DNA of 64,000 bases, taken from positions 51,807,058 to 51,871,057 of the forward strand of contig OU862919.1 in the NCBI GenBank assembly GCA_917880885.1, given 5' to 3'. Both the position numbers and the translations under genes were made by a program. The notes beneath the pieces are model-generated. The model did no database searches, was not told where the DNA came from, and was given only the letters and a program-made list of their open reading frames with translations. Below, one piece after another: positions 33,309-43,353 of this stretch. How positions within the stretch are numbered: position 1 is the stretch's first letter; each line of letters opens with the position of its first letter. The stretch is from Limnephilus marmoratus. Taxonomy: Eukaryota > Arthropoda > Insecta > Trichoptera > Limnephilidae.

Positions 33309-33383
33309 TGTATCTTTTCTCGGAAGATTTTTCAATGTGGATGAGTGTTTCAGGCTGATAATTATTGCTTATAATAATTGTTA

Positions 33384-34122
33384 TTATTATTATCATTCCA
33401 AAAGAATTTAATTTTGGAGAGATGGTAACTAATTACGAGTATTAAATGACCTTGAAAAAAATCACATATTTGCGATTCTTTCAAAGACATAAAGAAATCA
33501 TCCCCTTGTTCAGAATACAATTTTTAATGTTTTCGAAAGTTGTCTTGACAGAAGCAAATTCCTGTGATATCTTGAACGAAACCTTTCCTTTGTTAAGAAT
33601 ATTATGAACTAAATATGAGCTAAATATACAATTTGGCTGTCCTGAAACGGGTATCGTTCCCAGTTGGACAGACAAAGTATCTTTTTGTAATGTATTGTAA
33701 TATAAAATATATGCATATATAAATAAATAAATAAATAAAAATACGAGTATATCACATTTATTTTTACAGACAACTTTACCCAACCGCGGGCCTAAAGACG
33801 GATTCGATTTTGTCAGTCAATTTGAAGGGAATAAGTTGATCGCGAAAACGACCTACACTAGAGCGATTTCGGTCGAAAAATGGACCACTTTTATTTTTCT
33901 GCGATTGATTTCGGTCCAAAAATGGACCACATTTTCCTACCATTCGTAAAACATTTATTGTAATTATTTAAAACATTTTCCTGGCCAGCCGTTTATTTTA
34001 ACACGAAGCTATTGAAATGATTTATCTATTATGATCATGGATGTCACAAATCCGAACTTCGTATACTATTTTAGAACAATGTTAAAAATAATTTTTTTAA
34101 ATATTTTTTTCCCGCCGGATTT
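33384..34122. other. No gene; small simple repeats
   Basis: An (AAAT)n run lies near 33718-33740. A partial tandem duplication of a TTTCGGTC(G/C)AAAAATGGACCAC unit spans 33863-33933. A 100-codon minus-strand frame (33481-33783) has no recognisable domain. Confidence 0.45.
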
Positions 34123-34652
34123 TTGTACAGCTGTTTACGGATAAAATTAAGACCTTTTTCCATAGATGCACCTTTCATTATCAAGTATACCATAGACAAC
34201 ATACAGAAACCGAAAATATTCTATATTGATCCGAATAAGTATCCCTCACGGCAGTTTCAAGTAAAAAACACCCAGGAGTTGCGCGATTATAAATTTAACG
34301 ATTTTTTTTGTAAATCCTACCAATATAAGATAAACGGTAAAATAGAGGATAATTCATTGGCTATATAACACTATAATAAATTATTCTAATTCTCTATCCT
34401 GTCTAAATCTATTCTGTCTCCATGTTAAAATTCGAAGACATGATTTTTTTAATGTTGGCGAAAAATTCAAAAAATGACCATCTGGGAAATCTCAATCAAT
34501 CGAGGCAAATGTATTTATTTCGTGATCGCTCCAGTGGCAGGACATATGAAATCGAATCTTCTGCAGACTCGATCAGGTATAGCCAGCGGCATTATCGCGT
34601 AGAGTCGAAACTCGTTAGTATTTCAAATTCCGTCTCGAAGAAAGACCGCTAA
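34123..34652 (+). other. Two unrecognised open frames (34123-34368 and 34422-34652)
   Basis: Frames of 81 and 76 codons with a less AT-biased, protein-like composition (SIDAPFIIKYTIDNIQ; RSSGRTYEIESSADSIRYSQ). I recognise no family. They lie 1 kb from the UNC93-like exon but on the opposite strand. They could be fragments of a decayed transposon or chance frames. Confidence 0.2.
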
Positions 34653-35094
34653 GCTTCTTCCAATGTTTGTTTCGATGTTCTTTCATTTTCTATCCATACA
34701 CTCCTATCTTCTTTCACCACTTCCCTAAAGTGGGGCTGCCATACTATCACTTGCTCTGAGCAACAGGATATTTTCAGTCTTTAAAAAATTACGAAAATGA
34801 AAGTATTTTTATTATAACGAATGATTGTCTACGAACCATTTTTAGGCCATTTTATTTATATATTACTTGTGCCATTTTTGATTAACCACCAAAAAGCCTC
34901 ATTTTTGTTCATTTTTGTTTGTATCTACGGCTTTATTGTTGAATTATTATTATTTATCTTAAGTTAACTATATTATTATTTAACTGTTGTCACCGACGTT
35001 GGTTGGTGTCAGCCGTCTTACCAACCGATACCGTTTTTATTGTCATAATAACGTTATAGCCAGTTAAAACAGTAGAATTGAATTTATTTTTTAT
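34653..35094. other. No gene seen
   Basis: Contains a stretch (34680-34770, CACTTCCCTAAAGTGGGGCT and GCCATACTATCACTTGCT) faintly similar to the tail of the SINE at 44585. Otherwise AT-rich spacer. Confidence 0.35.
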
Positions 35095-35575
35095 GTTTAA
35101 ATTTATGTGTATGGTATCCCCGGCTAGGGCGTGTTGCGAAGTTAAAGGTAGTGTGGATGGGAAGGAGGTGGGAAAGAGGAAGGCGGGGAAATATGGTCAT
35201 CATATCTATTACAACACCAATCAACATTTCAAGCAACGTTTCAATTCTGAATGGTGGTCTTACACCAGCCGAGCTATTCTCTATTTTTTGTGGGAACCTC
35301 CAGTCAGATTTGTGTGATTTTCAATGGCTGTTATTTGATTTTTCTACGGGCCGATGTCAGAATTTTAGCTGTGAGCTGTCACGTATGTTAAAATAGAGAA
35401 TAGCTCGGCATGGCGATATTGAGAGTATCTTCTACTTAGGAACGTTCCGCAAATATACTACATATTATTTTTAATGAATTAATTGTGAAATAACACAAAC
35501 TAATAAAAAAAACATATATATTTGCAAGTCAAGTGCCTTATCCCTCGACCACGGACCTCGTCAAAGACCGTCAAC
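35095..35575 (-). mobile_element. tRNA-derived SINE with internal palindromic insert
   Basis: Minus-strand relative of the SINE at 44585-44975. The head region has CCGTGGTCGAGGGATAAGGC (about 35536-35555) but lacks a proper B box. The body shares GTGTTATTTCACAATTAA, GGAACGTTCC and TACTCTCAATATCGCC. The body is split by an inverted repeat: GCCGAGCTATTCTCTATTTT (35269-35288) and its exact complement at 35390-35410, enclosing about 100 bp. One target-side arm duplicates SINE sequence. Confidence 0.55.
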
Positions 35576-35720
35576 CTAACCTAATTATTTTCAAAATTAG
35601 ATCACCTAAAATTATCAGCAGCTCTAAGCGACTTAACGGATTAACGTCGCGCGTCGACAGTGATAGCATGTTCCGCACACGGAACACCCCCCATTAAACC
35701 AGTATGACATTAATGCTCAC

Positions 35721-35847
35721 AGTTAATCAGGATTAGCCATATTGAGTCCGCCAGTCCCCACACGCTGGCTATTATGAAGAAGCCCAAGTATTGATTGGGG
35801 TTGGGGCGCCAGACCAACAAGGCGCCGATTAGGCCGAGGTGGAGAAT
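35721..35847 (-). CDS. Exon of an UNC93-like membrane protein gene
   Basis: On the minus strand a pyrimidine-rich tract ending TTTGGTTTCAG (splice acceptor) precedes 127 bp of open frame that reads ILHLGLIGALLVWRPNPNQY, then LGFFIIASVWGLADSIWLIL and IN. It is followed by GTGAGC (splice donor) after one extra base. The segment matches the UNC93/major-facilitator pattern of a membrane helix, a WRPxPNx turn, and a second helix with WG(L/M)(A/S)D(A/S)(I/V)W followed by IN. UNC93-like proteins are polytopic membrane proteins related to ion-channel regulation or trafficking. The base composition is markedly less AT-rich than the surroundings. The neighbouring exons were not found, so introns on both sides must be long or outside the window. 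Confidence 0.75.
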
Positions 35848-36049
35848 CTGAAACCAAACAATGGAAATAAATTTATTGGAATAACTTTTGACGATTATAC
35901 CCATCAATGTAGTATTTAATATTAGAAGAACGAGATTATTATCATAAATCTAAACGAAAAATGAAACAGAACAAGACGTTTTTACATAAATTAACGTACG
36001 TTTGCTTATGTTAAGTATTGGAAATGTTTGAAATTTTCAAAATATCTTC

Positions 36050-36618
36050 TTTCCACCCTCGCGAAGGTTTCTGGATTATTACAACCACATGACAATACAT
36101 CAGAATTTTTTTTTAATCGTTACAAAAACTCTTACGAAACTGTCAAAATGTCACGATTTGAGAATGACACTTTGCAAACCATCGATTGATTAATCAAAAT
36201 TAGATTTTCGAATGAACTCTTTAAATGAATGAATTTAATTGTAGTACTCACCTACGATACTAACCAAAATTGCATACGTTGAATCTAATCAAGAATTATA
36301 GGTATTTTGAATAGGTATTTATGTTAGTACCTATGTTGATTGTTCTTATAATATACAAAAATGAATGTTTGTGATAAATGAAAAATGAAATTATGTATGA
36401 AAATATTGTAGTAGGTGCGAGCTGTTTGAAAATTGAATAAACCGGGACTGAATATATTATGGAACGCGGGAGAGGGGAGGGGAACGCGGAGGGAAGTTTG
36501 TGGGACGGGGGAGCGGGAAAGGGGAGAGGGAAGGGGAACGGGACGAATAGGAAAGGTCACGAAGGGAAAAACAATGTCTTCATTAAGTGGCATTGCAACA
36601 CAGCCGGGAACTCGCTGG
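36050..36618 (+). mobile_element. Non-autonomous Helitron, family H2
   Basis: Plus-strand copy. It shares the AACTGTCAAAATGTCA and TTTGCAAACCATCGATTGAT region, then GTTTGAAAATTGAATAAACC, the purine tract (36465-36545, runs of GGGAGAGGGGAGGGGAAC type), and the tail TGGCATTGCAACACAGCCGG ending CTCGCTGGT, where CTAG is mutated to CTGG. The 5' terminus is uncertain. Confidence 0.65.
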
Positions 36619-36660
36619 TAGAAAATAAAAAGTTAACCCACGATCTTTGTCTTAAAGCCT

Positions 36661-37529
36661 GACTAAACCGGCGCGTTCATTTTGCGTCCGCGGTGGCGTG
36701 CGCGGTGGCGGTCAGTTGTTGTGTATGAACTTGTAGCGACGTGTTCAAACCGTGGCGGCCGCGGCCAGATCGCGACGTCCTGTACAGCGTCTACACGCGG
36801 CGGGGCGGTCAGATCGCGCATGTTGCGTGCGGACGCCGCACGCAGCTATTAGTTACTACAGAAAAATTAATTTATTATTTTTATACGACATACATTTTTA
36901 TGAATTAACATTTAATTTGCACTATTATTGCACAAATACAGAAAAAAATATACCTGACCTTTTTATGAATTAAAGTAATGAACAAAGTGTTTACGTACAC
37001 TGAATGCGTAGTTTGTACTTCTACGATTATTGATTTCCATATTGAGATAACCGTTTGCGCTCTCATCCAATGGAGGTAGTAAATTATTATCGTAATGCAC
37101 ATTTCCGCTATTCGATCTCGAAAAATTATGCAACACACATGAAGCTTTTACTATCGAAGTATATTTTTTTGATGTTTTTGCCTCCAAAGGTCTAAAAAAA
37201 AATTCGCCATTTTTGTGCCAATATGCCGAAAGCATTGGCCACCACACGCCTTGCTTTACATAATCTGTAATTATAATTAGATATTCTCGGGTCATATCTT
37301 GTTTGCCTGTATGGAAATAAACGCATCAGACATGAGCTTAATCCAAAAGCTTTCGTCTCCAAGTACAATTATTTAAAGAGTTCCCCTCCGAGCTATACCG
37401 CACGATTGACGACATCAACGTACCACGGATGCTAGTTGATCGCTAGTTTGATGTGAACGGTTTCTGCACGCTCTTAGGACGCTCCCGTGCACGCCACCGT
37501 GGACGCAAAATGAACGCGCCGGTTTGGTC
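36661..37529 (-). mobile_element. PIF/Harbinger-type element with transposase remnant
   Basis: Terminal inverted repeats of about 44 bp: GACTAAACCGGCGCGTTCAT at 36661 and its near-exact complement ending at 37529. They are strikingly GC- and CpG-rich (GCGTCCGCGGTGGCGTGCGC). Inside, on the minus strand, is the C-terminal part of a Harbinger-type transposase (next entry). A 3-bp TWA target duplication expected for this superfamily is not visible, so the exact edges may be a few bases off. Confidence 0.75.
36963..37295 (-). pseudogene. PIF/Harbinger transposase, C-terminal remnant
   Basis: A 110-codon frame containing FRPLEAKTSKKYTSIVKASC, VLHNFSRSN, LPPLDES and FSVRKHFVHYFNS. In PIF/Harbinger transposases the order (F)RRP(I/L)xA..., (I/V)VKA(C/S)xxLHN(F/Y), then (V/I)R..F..YF closes the catalytic domain; this follows it closely. 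The first two acidic catalytic residues and the N-terminal half are absent, so the element cannot move itself. Confidence 0.7.
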
Positions 37530-37784
37530 TCTACAGGGACAACGCCTCTCACCTAATTAGTTGAGGATAATAGTGTTAATTCTGAGATTAAGTTATGAGA
37601 GTGTACTTGGTCGAAGTGTGAGATCGATAAAAAATCAACCCGCAAAACTTTATTTTTATTATGGAGTGAAATAGTTTCGACTTTCCGCAACGGTCCACGG
37701 TGCACGTGTGTGCGCGTGAAAAGACAGTAGAAATTCAAATAAATGTTATCAATGAAGAAGAAGATAACAATACTAATCTAAACG

Positions 37785-38005
37785 AAGGTATTAAAGAGAA
37801 CAAGATACAGAAAACTAGAAAAAGATAATGTACTTGAACCCAGAACCTCTCGTCTAATCGGGACGTGCGCGTTTACCGATTCTGCCATTGCCACCTTCTG
37901 TCAAACCATCATATTTGTTGATCTCATATTTCAAATCTTAGAATTAACAATATTATCTTATACTATTTTTTTCCATATCATAGGCAACTTCCTACTCTTT
38001 TTATT
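37785..38005 (-). mobile_element. tRNA-derived SINE (second copy of the 8.2-kb family)
   Basis: Matches 8236-8450: GAACAAGATACAGAAAACTA, then a minus-strand tRNA-like head (ACTTGAACCCAGAACCTCTC, complement of a B box; GCCATTGCCACCTTCTGTCA) and the tail ATTTGTTGATCTCATATTTC. The Helitron at 38011 lies directly after it. Confidence 0.7.
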
Positions 38006-38154
38006 GGAAACTAGCTGACCCGGCGAACTTCGTACCGCCTAAGAATCAATAACTGTTGTGTTAACTTATTAGCTGAATTAATTTCATTTTTTTAAGTTAA
38101 ATTAGTAAGTCTAGTTTTTGCACTGATAATTCGTGGTGGAATTCCATTGTATTA

Positions 38155-38793
38155 GAATTTGAAATTAAAACACTTTTGTACTTTATTCCATTAATTTATA
38201 TTTCACCAGGACCGGTTTCATCCTATTACGGACATTTTCAGACTGGTAGTTGAAATTCTTATGCTACGGTATTTATACACTTTTAGGCAGGGGTACACAA
38301 CATTGTCTCTATATAATGAATATTTCTATTTTGTTAATTTTAAGGTATTATAAGTTATTTTGTTAATTTTAGGTACATACAGGTAATTATAAAGTTTATT
38401 ATTAAAATTATGAATGATGTTACATATTAAATAGATATTTTTACTTCAAATGAATATACATACATGAATTTATATAATTTAAAAGGTTTGTGATTACTGA
38501 TATTTTATTTTGGTAATGTTGGGTTATTCCCTCCTTGTTGCTTGCTTAATAAACTTTATAATTACCTGTATGTACCTAAAATTAACAAAATAACTTATAA
38601 TACCTTAAAATTAACAAAATAGAAATATTCATTATATAGAGACAATGTTGTGTACCCCTGCCTAAAAGTGTATAAATACCGTAGCATAAGAATTTCAACT
38701 ACCAGTCTGAAAATGTCCGTAATAGGATGAAACCGGTCCTGGTGAAATATAAATTAGTGGAAGAAAGTACAAAAGTGTTTTAATTTCAAATTC
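38155..38793. mobile_element. Foldback element with 248-bp inverted arms
   Basis: Arms 38155-38402 and 38546-38793 are near-perfect reverse complements around a 143-bp AT-rich centre. TTA flanks both ends (38152-38154 and 38794-38796), a possible target duplication. Each arm contains the motif CAGTCTGAAAATGTCC, hairpin, GATGAAACCGGTCCTGG (plus strand in the right arm, 38701-38743). No open frame. It is nested in the Helitron at 38011-40616, so it is younger than it. Confidence 0.88.
38701..38743 (+). ncRNA. Hammerhead-like motif, core mutated
   Basis: Stem I is ACCAG (38701-38705) and CTGGT (38739-38743), with one unpaired T before the core. The core reads CTGAAAA instead of CTGATGA, so the essential G8 is A. 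Then comes a small TCC/GGA stem, GAAAC, CG, GTC (the canonical cleavage triplet). A mirror copy lies in the left arm at 38205-38247. Probably inactive. Confidence 0.35.
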
Positions 38794-39001
38794 TTAAATT
38801 AATACTCAAAATGAATTAAGAAATGTAATTCACGTGGCAGCAAGGCATTTGCTTTATTTAAGCGAATCGAAATGATTCACCTGGCATTATTGTACTACTT
38901 TCTGTTAAAACTATTAACTGGTTGGGTTGCACTTGGGTCGATTCCCTTCATTGAAGCACCTTGTGATATCCAACATTTTTCGTTTTGTTGTCGTTAGATA
39001 T

Positions 39002-39389
39002 CTTCCCAGTTCCACCGGGCGCATTGAGGAAAAATAAGCCACCATTTCCATCATCAACTGCCTTCATTAAAACGTATCGTGCACTTCCTTCTGTTGGGGG
39101 TACAATAGTGGTACATTCGTTCTAACTGATTGGTTCAATGCATCTTGAATTTACGTTCACGTACCAATTCTTGATTGAAAGTATCATTCATTGCAAGGTT
39201 CATTGCATTAATTGAATTCATGATGCGTCGATCTGGCGTTGTTATATCTACCTTGACTAACAAACTGCCGCACATGAGGTAACACATGTCTACGATCAAA
39301 AACAAAGCCTGTTTATGTATATCCTTATTCAACTCGAGATCAGGATTCCCTGAACAGATACGAATTAGATGTAAAATGTCTTCTGACAT
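39002..39389 (-). pseudogene. Helitron helicase fragment
   Basis: The frame 39389-39135 ends with TTPDRRIMNSINAMNLAMND and FNQELVRERKF. Downstream on the same strand is the Walker A motif NAPGGTGKI (39025-39002), preceded by mutated sequence. This is the start of the PIF1-type helicase domain of Helitron Rep/helicase proteins. The pieces are separated by stops and frameshifts. Confidence 0.75.
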
Positions 39390-39507
39390 GTCATCTTTGT
39401 ACTTGTTCCATAGTTCAAGTGGATTCGATGGGAAACATGTCGAAATAAAGATAGCAAATGATGTGCGTATCAGACTGGAGATGCAGAAATAATTGCTTCA
39501 GTGATTG

Positions 39508-40256
39508 TCATGTCCCAATGAGTATCGTTTTCAAGAAAATTGATCTGCTGACATGAAACACGAATTTTGGGCACACTACACTATTGACTTGTGATTCAAA
39601 CGATGTCGGCCCACGAACATTCACCAGCAACAACCAAAAGTAGAAGCATTCGTTACTTTTTACATGAACTGTGTAAATGCGACCAAGAGCCATCAGTAGA
39701 ACGCACAACCGGATGATCAGTAACCACATCGCCGTGCTTCCGACGTGGAAATCTCTTCGATAAAGCGTTCGACAAAGTGTAATAAGTACCTAATAACGTG
39801 GCATCTCAGAGTAGAACAACGTCCGGGCAAACAGATCGCATTGGCAAATCGAAAAGAAACTGCTCAATGTTGTTGCTGGAGGTGTTTCAGCACGTTTGGC
39901 AACAATCGATGTAATGAAATAAACTCGTTGATCATTCTCCAGATGCATCGCCAAATATATAACAATGGAATGTCATTCATGAATGGGAAATGAGAATATA
40001 CACCAAATCGCCTCATTGTAGCTCACAAACTTGATAGCGTGTGATTTCATCGTTTTTTATTTGTAGTTTTAACGCCAAAAACCGCCATATCGCTGACTTT
40101 TCTGACAAATTTGCAGATGTATTTGATTGACTTCACCGAATTGCAATAGGTACCACACGTCACAATGCGCCTTGAATGTTTTAAAAAGAAGTGGCTGTTT
40201 TCCTGGAGTTGTGCAGACATACGTTCACCATTTGTCCCATTTACGACTGTTGACAT
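39508..40256 (-). pseudogene. Helitron Rep-region fragments
   Basis: Frame 40256-40047 carries CNSVKSIKYICKFVRKVSDM and AVFGV, and frame 39729-39508 carries ALGRIYTVHVKSNECFYFWL and LLVNVRGPTSFES. Both blocks are conserved linker regions between the rolling-circle Rep and helicase domains of animal Helitrons. Multiple frame breaks separate them. The HUH motif itself was not found. Confidence 0.75.
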
Positions 40257-40258
40257 TT

Positions 40259-40413
40259 AGTGTGTAAGAAAGAGAGGCAGCATTCTATGTTAAGAACAAA
40301 AGAAAAACAATCAGCACATTGACATTTGACGTTTTTGAATTTTTGGAATTCAAGCAAACTTCAATATTATACCTACCTACCACAATATTCCTGCAGCTCT
40401 TTCAAAAGATGAA
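40259..40413. mobile_element. Short MITE of the CTGCAGC family nested in Helitron
   Basis: Left end GTGTAAGAAAGAGAGGCAGC and right end CCTGCAGCTCTTTCAAAAG are imperfect inverted repeats. The 155-bp unit interrupts the Helitron Rep region. Ends of the same type are at 28921-29050, 29526 and 30650. Confidence 0.5.
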
Positions 40414-40616
40414 AATTCGTTCCATATTAAATGTATGAGGAAATGAATTTTCGTCATAACTTTCTTTTTCGTGAATTTTTGCGATGTTTTAATAGTTATT
40501 ATCCTATCCGGGGCGGAGATAAATCCAACAAATCAAAGATGATCAAAATCGGTTCAGCCGTTATCGAGTTATAAATAGAGTAACTAACCCGACTTTGTTT
40601 CATATATTAATTAAGA

Positions 40617-41164
40617 TAATCATTCTAAGAATTGGTTTGTAACCTGATAGCGCCTCGGATAAATATTTTATAATTAACGTAAAATAGTCAGGTCACAACG
40701 ACCCAGTGATTGGTAATAACATGATTAAACATTTTCAAAACGATTCGTTTGCGGATAATCATAGCTTGTACGCGGAAGGTATGTATGTTTATAGGCTCAC
40801 GTCAGTTGATTGCACTTAGGTATATTTGGCATTATCGGTTCAGTTCTCGGTTCTGGTAACTTTTAAATTATTTTTAAAAAGTCTCTTCTGTTCTCGATAA
40901 TACACCTTCTTCGAAACAATATTTACTAAAATATTTACTAATATGTATTAAAATATTGTTCCACAGTTAATGAACATTCTGTAGTTCTCTGCGTCGTTAA
41001 AGATAAAAGCACCTTAACAATATTAGGATCAAAAATAAACCTAACTCACTTAAAGATGGGAAGTTAGCGTCTAATCTGGGGCTGACTTGGTTAAGTTTGG
41101 GTTAAGCTCAAGATTACGCCGCTCAAGGTAAATTCGTTTATCTTCTAAAAGCTAGAACACGCCG
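40617..41164. other. No gene seen
   Basis: AT-rich spacer. No coding signal or repeat recognised. Confidence 0.4.
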
Positions 41165-41574
41165 TTGTAATAATAAAATAGTTTATTCCAGAATGTACGT
41201 AGAGGTAGTGCAATGCAACACATTCCATATTTACAAATAACAAAAAAATATATAAAATAACAATATATGCATATTGCATAAAATTAAAACAGAAAAGAAA
41301 AAAACATAGGAAAAAAGTGAAAAATTTTAGTCACGAAAATGTATGTAAGCAGTCGTTTATGGACGATATTCGACCGTCTCACATCGTCCAATAGTCCATC
41401 AGGGAGTAGTACTTCATCGAGGTAACCACGGCAGAGATGATTGTATTTTTCGATTGGCGTAGTCTGCGTCATAAGCTTCGCATACGGTGATGGGGAAGTG
41501 CTCTGAAAGGCCCTCGGCTCGGCCCTCCCGTATCTCGGTAGGTGGAATTTTTTTGTGAAAAAATTTATTCCCAA
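41165..41574 (-). pseudogene. LINE fragment: ORF2 tail and 3' end
   Basis: The minus-strand frame 41574-41284 reads PRYGRAEPRAFQSTSPSPYA, TPIEKYNHLCRGYLDEV and so on, which looks like the C-terminal tail of a jockey-like ORF2. Downstream on that strand (41270-41165) is a 3' end, TGCATTGCACTACCTCTACG and CATTCTGGAATAAACTATTT, then a short ATT-rich tail. The same 3' end occurs at 23290-23392 and 42905-43020. Adjacent order of tail protein and 3' end supports one LINE family. Confidence 0.5.
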
Positions 41575-41575
41575 A

Positions 41576-42213
41576 AAGTTTAGAATATTTACCTACTCGG
41601 CTGGGTTAAGGGTTTGTAGTATATTGCCTCGTGAACATTCAAGAAAATCGCTGTCTAATTTAGAAAAATGAATTTAGCAACGATAATAGGTACCTAGTCT
41701 AATAAAATTAAAAAAATATGATAACTCTTTATTTTCTCATATGAATTGCTTAAATTTCACAAAACCTAAATGGATCTCAGATCATATTAAAAAAATATAT
41801 ATAAAATATTGACGACTATATTAGATTTACTGTAAATAGACTTTTGTTACATTTAAATAATGAAACTTAGCCTGATGTTTGCAAAACTTCATTCATTAAA
41901 ATAAATAGAATTAATGTTAATATTTGTAAACCAAATAAGTGAAATCTACAAATGACAAATAAAAGAAAATCTGGTGGTTTTTTATTACCTTTCTAAACCA
42001 TCAGAATGGTTAATATCCCCTTCTATATTTTTTGATGAACGAAAGTTTTTTTTTCTGATTTGTAAAAATTAATTTTTTGTAAAATTATAGAATATATTTC
42101 ACACAAAATCCAAAAAAAAAAAAATGAAAGAAAACCAAGGCGCAAAACTCATGCAGTTGGTGCGACGTGCTGCTATTAGAATGTATGGAAAATGTGAGAA
42201 GTTGAAGGAATCT
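41576..42213. other. No gene seen
   Basis: AT-rich spacer leading into the heptamer satellite. The 188-codon frame starting at 42124 is produced by the satellite and is not a gene. Confidence 0.5.
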
Positions 42214-42510
42214 ATCGATCTTCTATCTTCTATCTTCTATCTTCTATCTTCTATCTTCTATCTTCTATCTTCTATCTTCTATCTTCTATCTTCTATCTTC
42301 TATCTTCTATCTTCTATCTTCTATCTTCTATCTTCTATCTTCTATCTTCTATCTTCTATCTTCTATCTTCTATCTTCTATCTTCTATCTTCTATCTTCTA
42401 TCTTCTATCTTCTATCTTCTATCTTCTATCTTCTATCTTCTATCTTCTATCTTCTATCTTCTATCTTCTATCTTCTATCTTCTATCTTCTATCTTCTATC
42501 TTCTATCTTC
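42214..42510. repeat. Heptamer satellite (TATCTTC)n
   Basis: About 42 nearly perfect copies of the 7-bp unit TATCTTC. The right end merges without a break into TCTATATAAATAAAAATGAA, the 5' terminus of the adjoining Helitron. Confidence 0.95.
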
Positions 42511-43205
42511 TATATAAATAAAAATGAATCGCCTAAATGCATGTACGCGCATAACTTCCGACCGACTTTACTTATTTCATTCAAACTTTGGGGATTTACT
42601 GTGAGCTCTGGCATTATGAAATTTGTATTTAAAAAATGCAATAGGTGGCTCGCGAGCTGTTTGAAAACTGAATGTACCGGGATTGAATGAATGGAATGCG
42701 GGAGGAGAGAGGTGAACCTGGGAGGGGAGGGGAATTCGGAAGGGGGGAGGGGAACTCGGGAGGGGTTTCGTGCCCGATTGGGGAGAGGGAAGGCGGAGAG
42801 AGAATGCGAAAGAGGAAGGGGACGCGGAAAGGGAAGGGGAGGCGGAACGGGAACGGAACGTATGGGAAAGGACACGCAGGGAGAAACATTTTTTTTATTT
42901 AGTGGCATAATAATAATAAATAATAATAAATAATAATAATAATGGTTTTTATTCCAGAATGTGGGGAGGTGAGCGCAATTCCACACATACAATATAGATT
43001 GTAAGTACATACATTAAAAACAAAGGTATTAAGATGTATTCTCTATAACAAATAAACGTTTTATTATTATTATTATTATTATTATTATAAAATAGAGTAA
43101 AGATAAAATAAAAACAAAAATAAGAAAAACAAAAATAAAAAAGTAGTAGGCATCATTAGATGATAAGTCTATTGCATAGAAACGCATACCGGGAACTCAC
43201 TATAA
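42510..43205 (+). mobile_element. Non-autonomous Helitron, family H2, interrupted
   Basis: The 5' end TCTATATAAATAAAAATGAA adjoins the heptamer satellite. The interior has GAGCTGTTTGAAAACTGAAT, a long purine tract (42685-42870) and GGACACGCAGGGAGAAAC. The 3' part is displaced by inserted LINE sequence and resumes at about 43150 (GATAAGTCTATTGCATAGAA, ACGCATACCGGGAACTCACT). The CTAG end has mutated to CTAT. Confidence 0.7.
42905..43020 (-). repeat. LINE 3' end with (ATT)n tail inserted in the Helitron
   Basis: On the minus strand: GTGTGGAATTGCGCTCACCT, CCCCACATTCTGGAATAAAA, then ATTATTATT and related triplets. The orientation and tail match 23290-23392 and 41165-41270. A separate (TTA)n run is at 43061-43089. 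Confidence 0.6.
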
Positions 43206-43353
43206 TAATATAAGTGACTCACTATAATTGGAGGACTGGGAAATGACCTAGGCTACTTTTTATCCTGGAAAAAACATTTAATTCCGTGAAAATATTCTTT
43301 ATACAGTAATATCCCCCTAATACCGTGCGAGCGAAGCCGCGGGTAAAAGCTAG
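43206..43353 (+). mobile_element. Helitron-like 3' end (another family)
   Basis: GTGCGAGCGAAGCCGCGGGT followed by AAAAGCTAG and T (43350-43354). The GC-rich short hairpin and CTAG|T end fit a Helitron 3' terminus. The 5' part is not recognised; the left limit is arbitrary. Confidence 0.45.

Larger units (their letters stand above)
32900..33383. repeat. Perfect 484-bp palindrome with two tRNA-like genes
   Basis: The arms 32900-33140 and 33143-33383 are exact reverse complements over 241 bp, with only CT (33141-33142) between them; I compared them base by base. Each arm holds the same tRNA-like sequence, transcribed outward. Such a structure is either a very recent inverted duplication or a foldback artefact of library preparation or assembly. 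The neighbouring sequence (GTTATTATTATTATC on the right) is not part of it. Confidence 0.95.
38011..40616 (-). mobile_element. Decayed autonomous Helitron (family H3) with nested insertions
   Basis: On the minus strand it starts TCTTAATTAATATATGAAAC after an A (40616) and ends CGCCGGGTCAGCTAG before a T (38014-38011). The interior encodes broken pieces of a Rep/helicase protein in the right order (see next entries). Two younger insertions interrupt it: a foldback at 38155-38793 and a short CTGCAGC-family element at 40259-40413. Confidence 0.88.

Noticed and set aside
42124..42690. 188-codon open frame with repeated SIFYLLS units
   Set aside because: It is the translation of the TATCTTC heptamer satellite, which happens to lack stops, joined to Helitron sequence.
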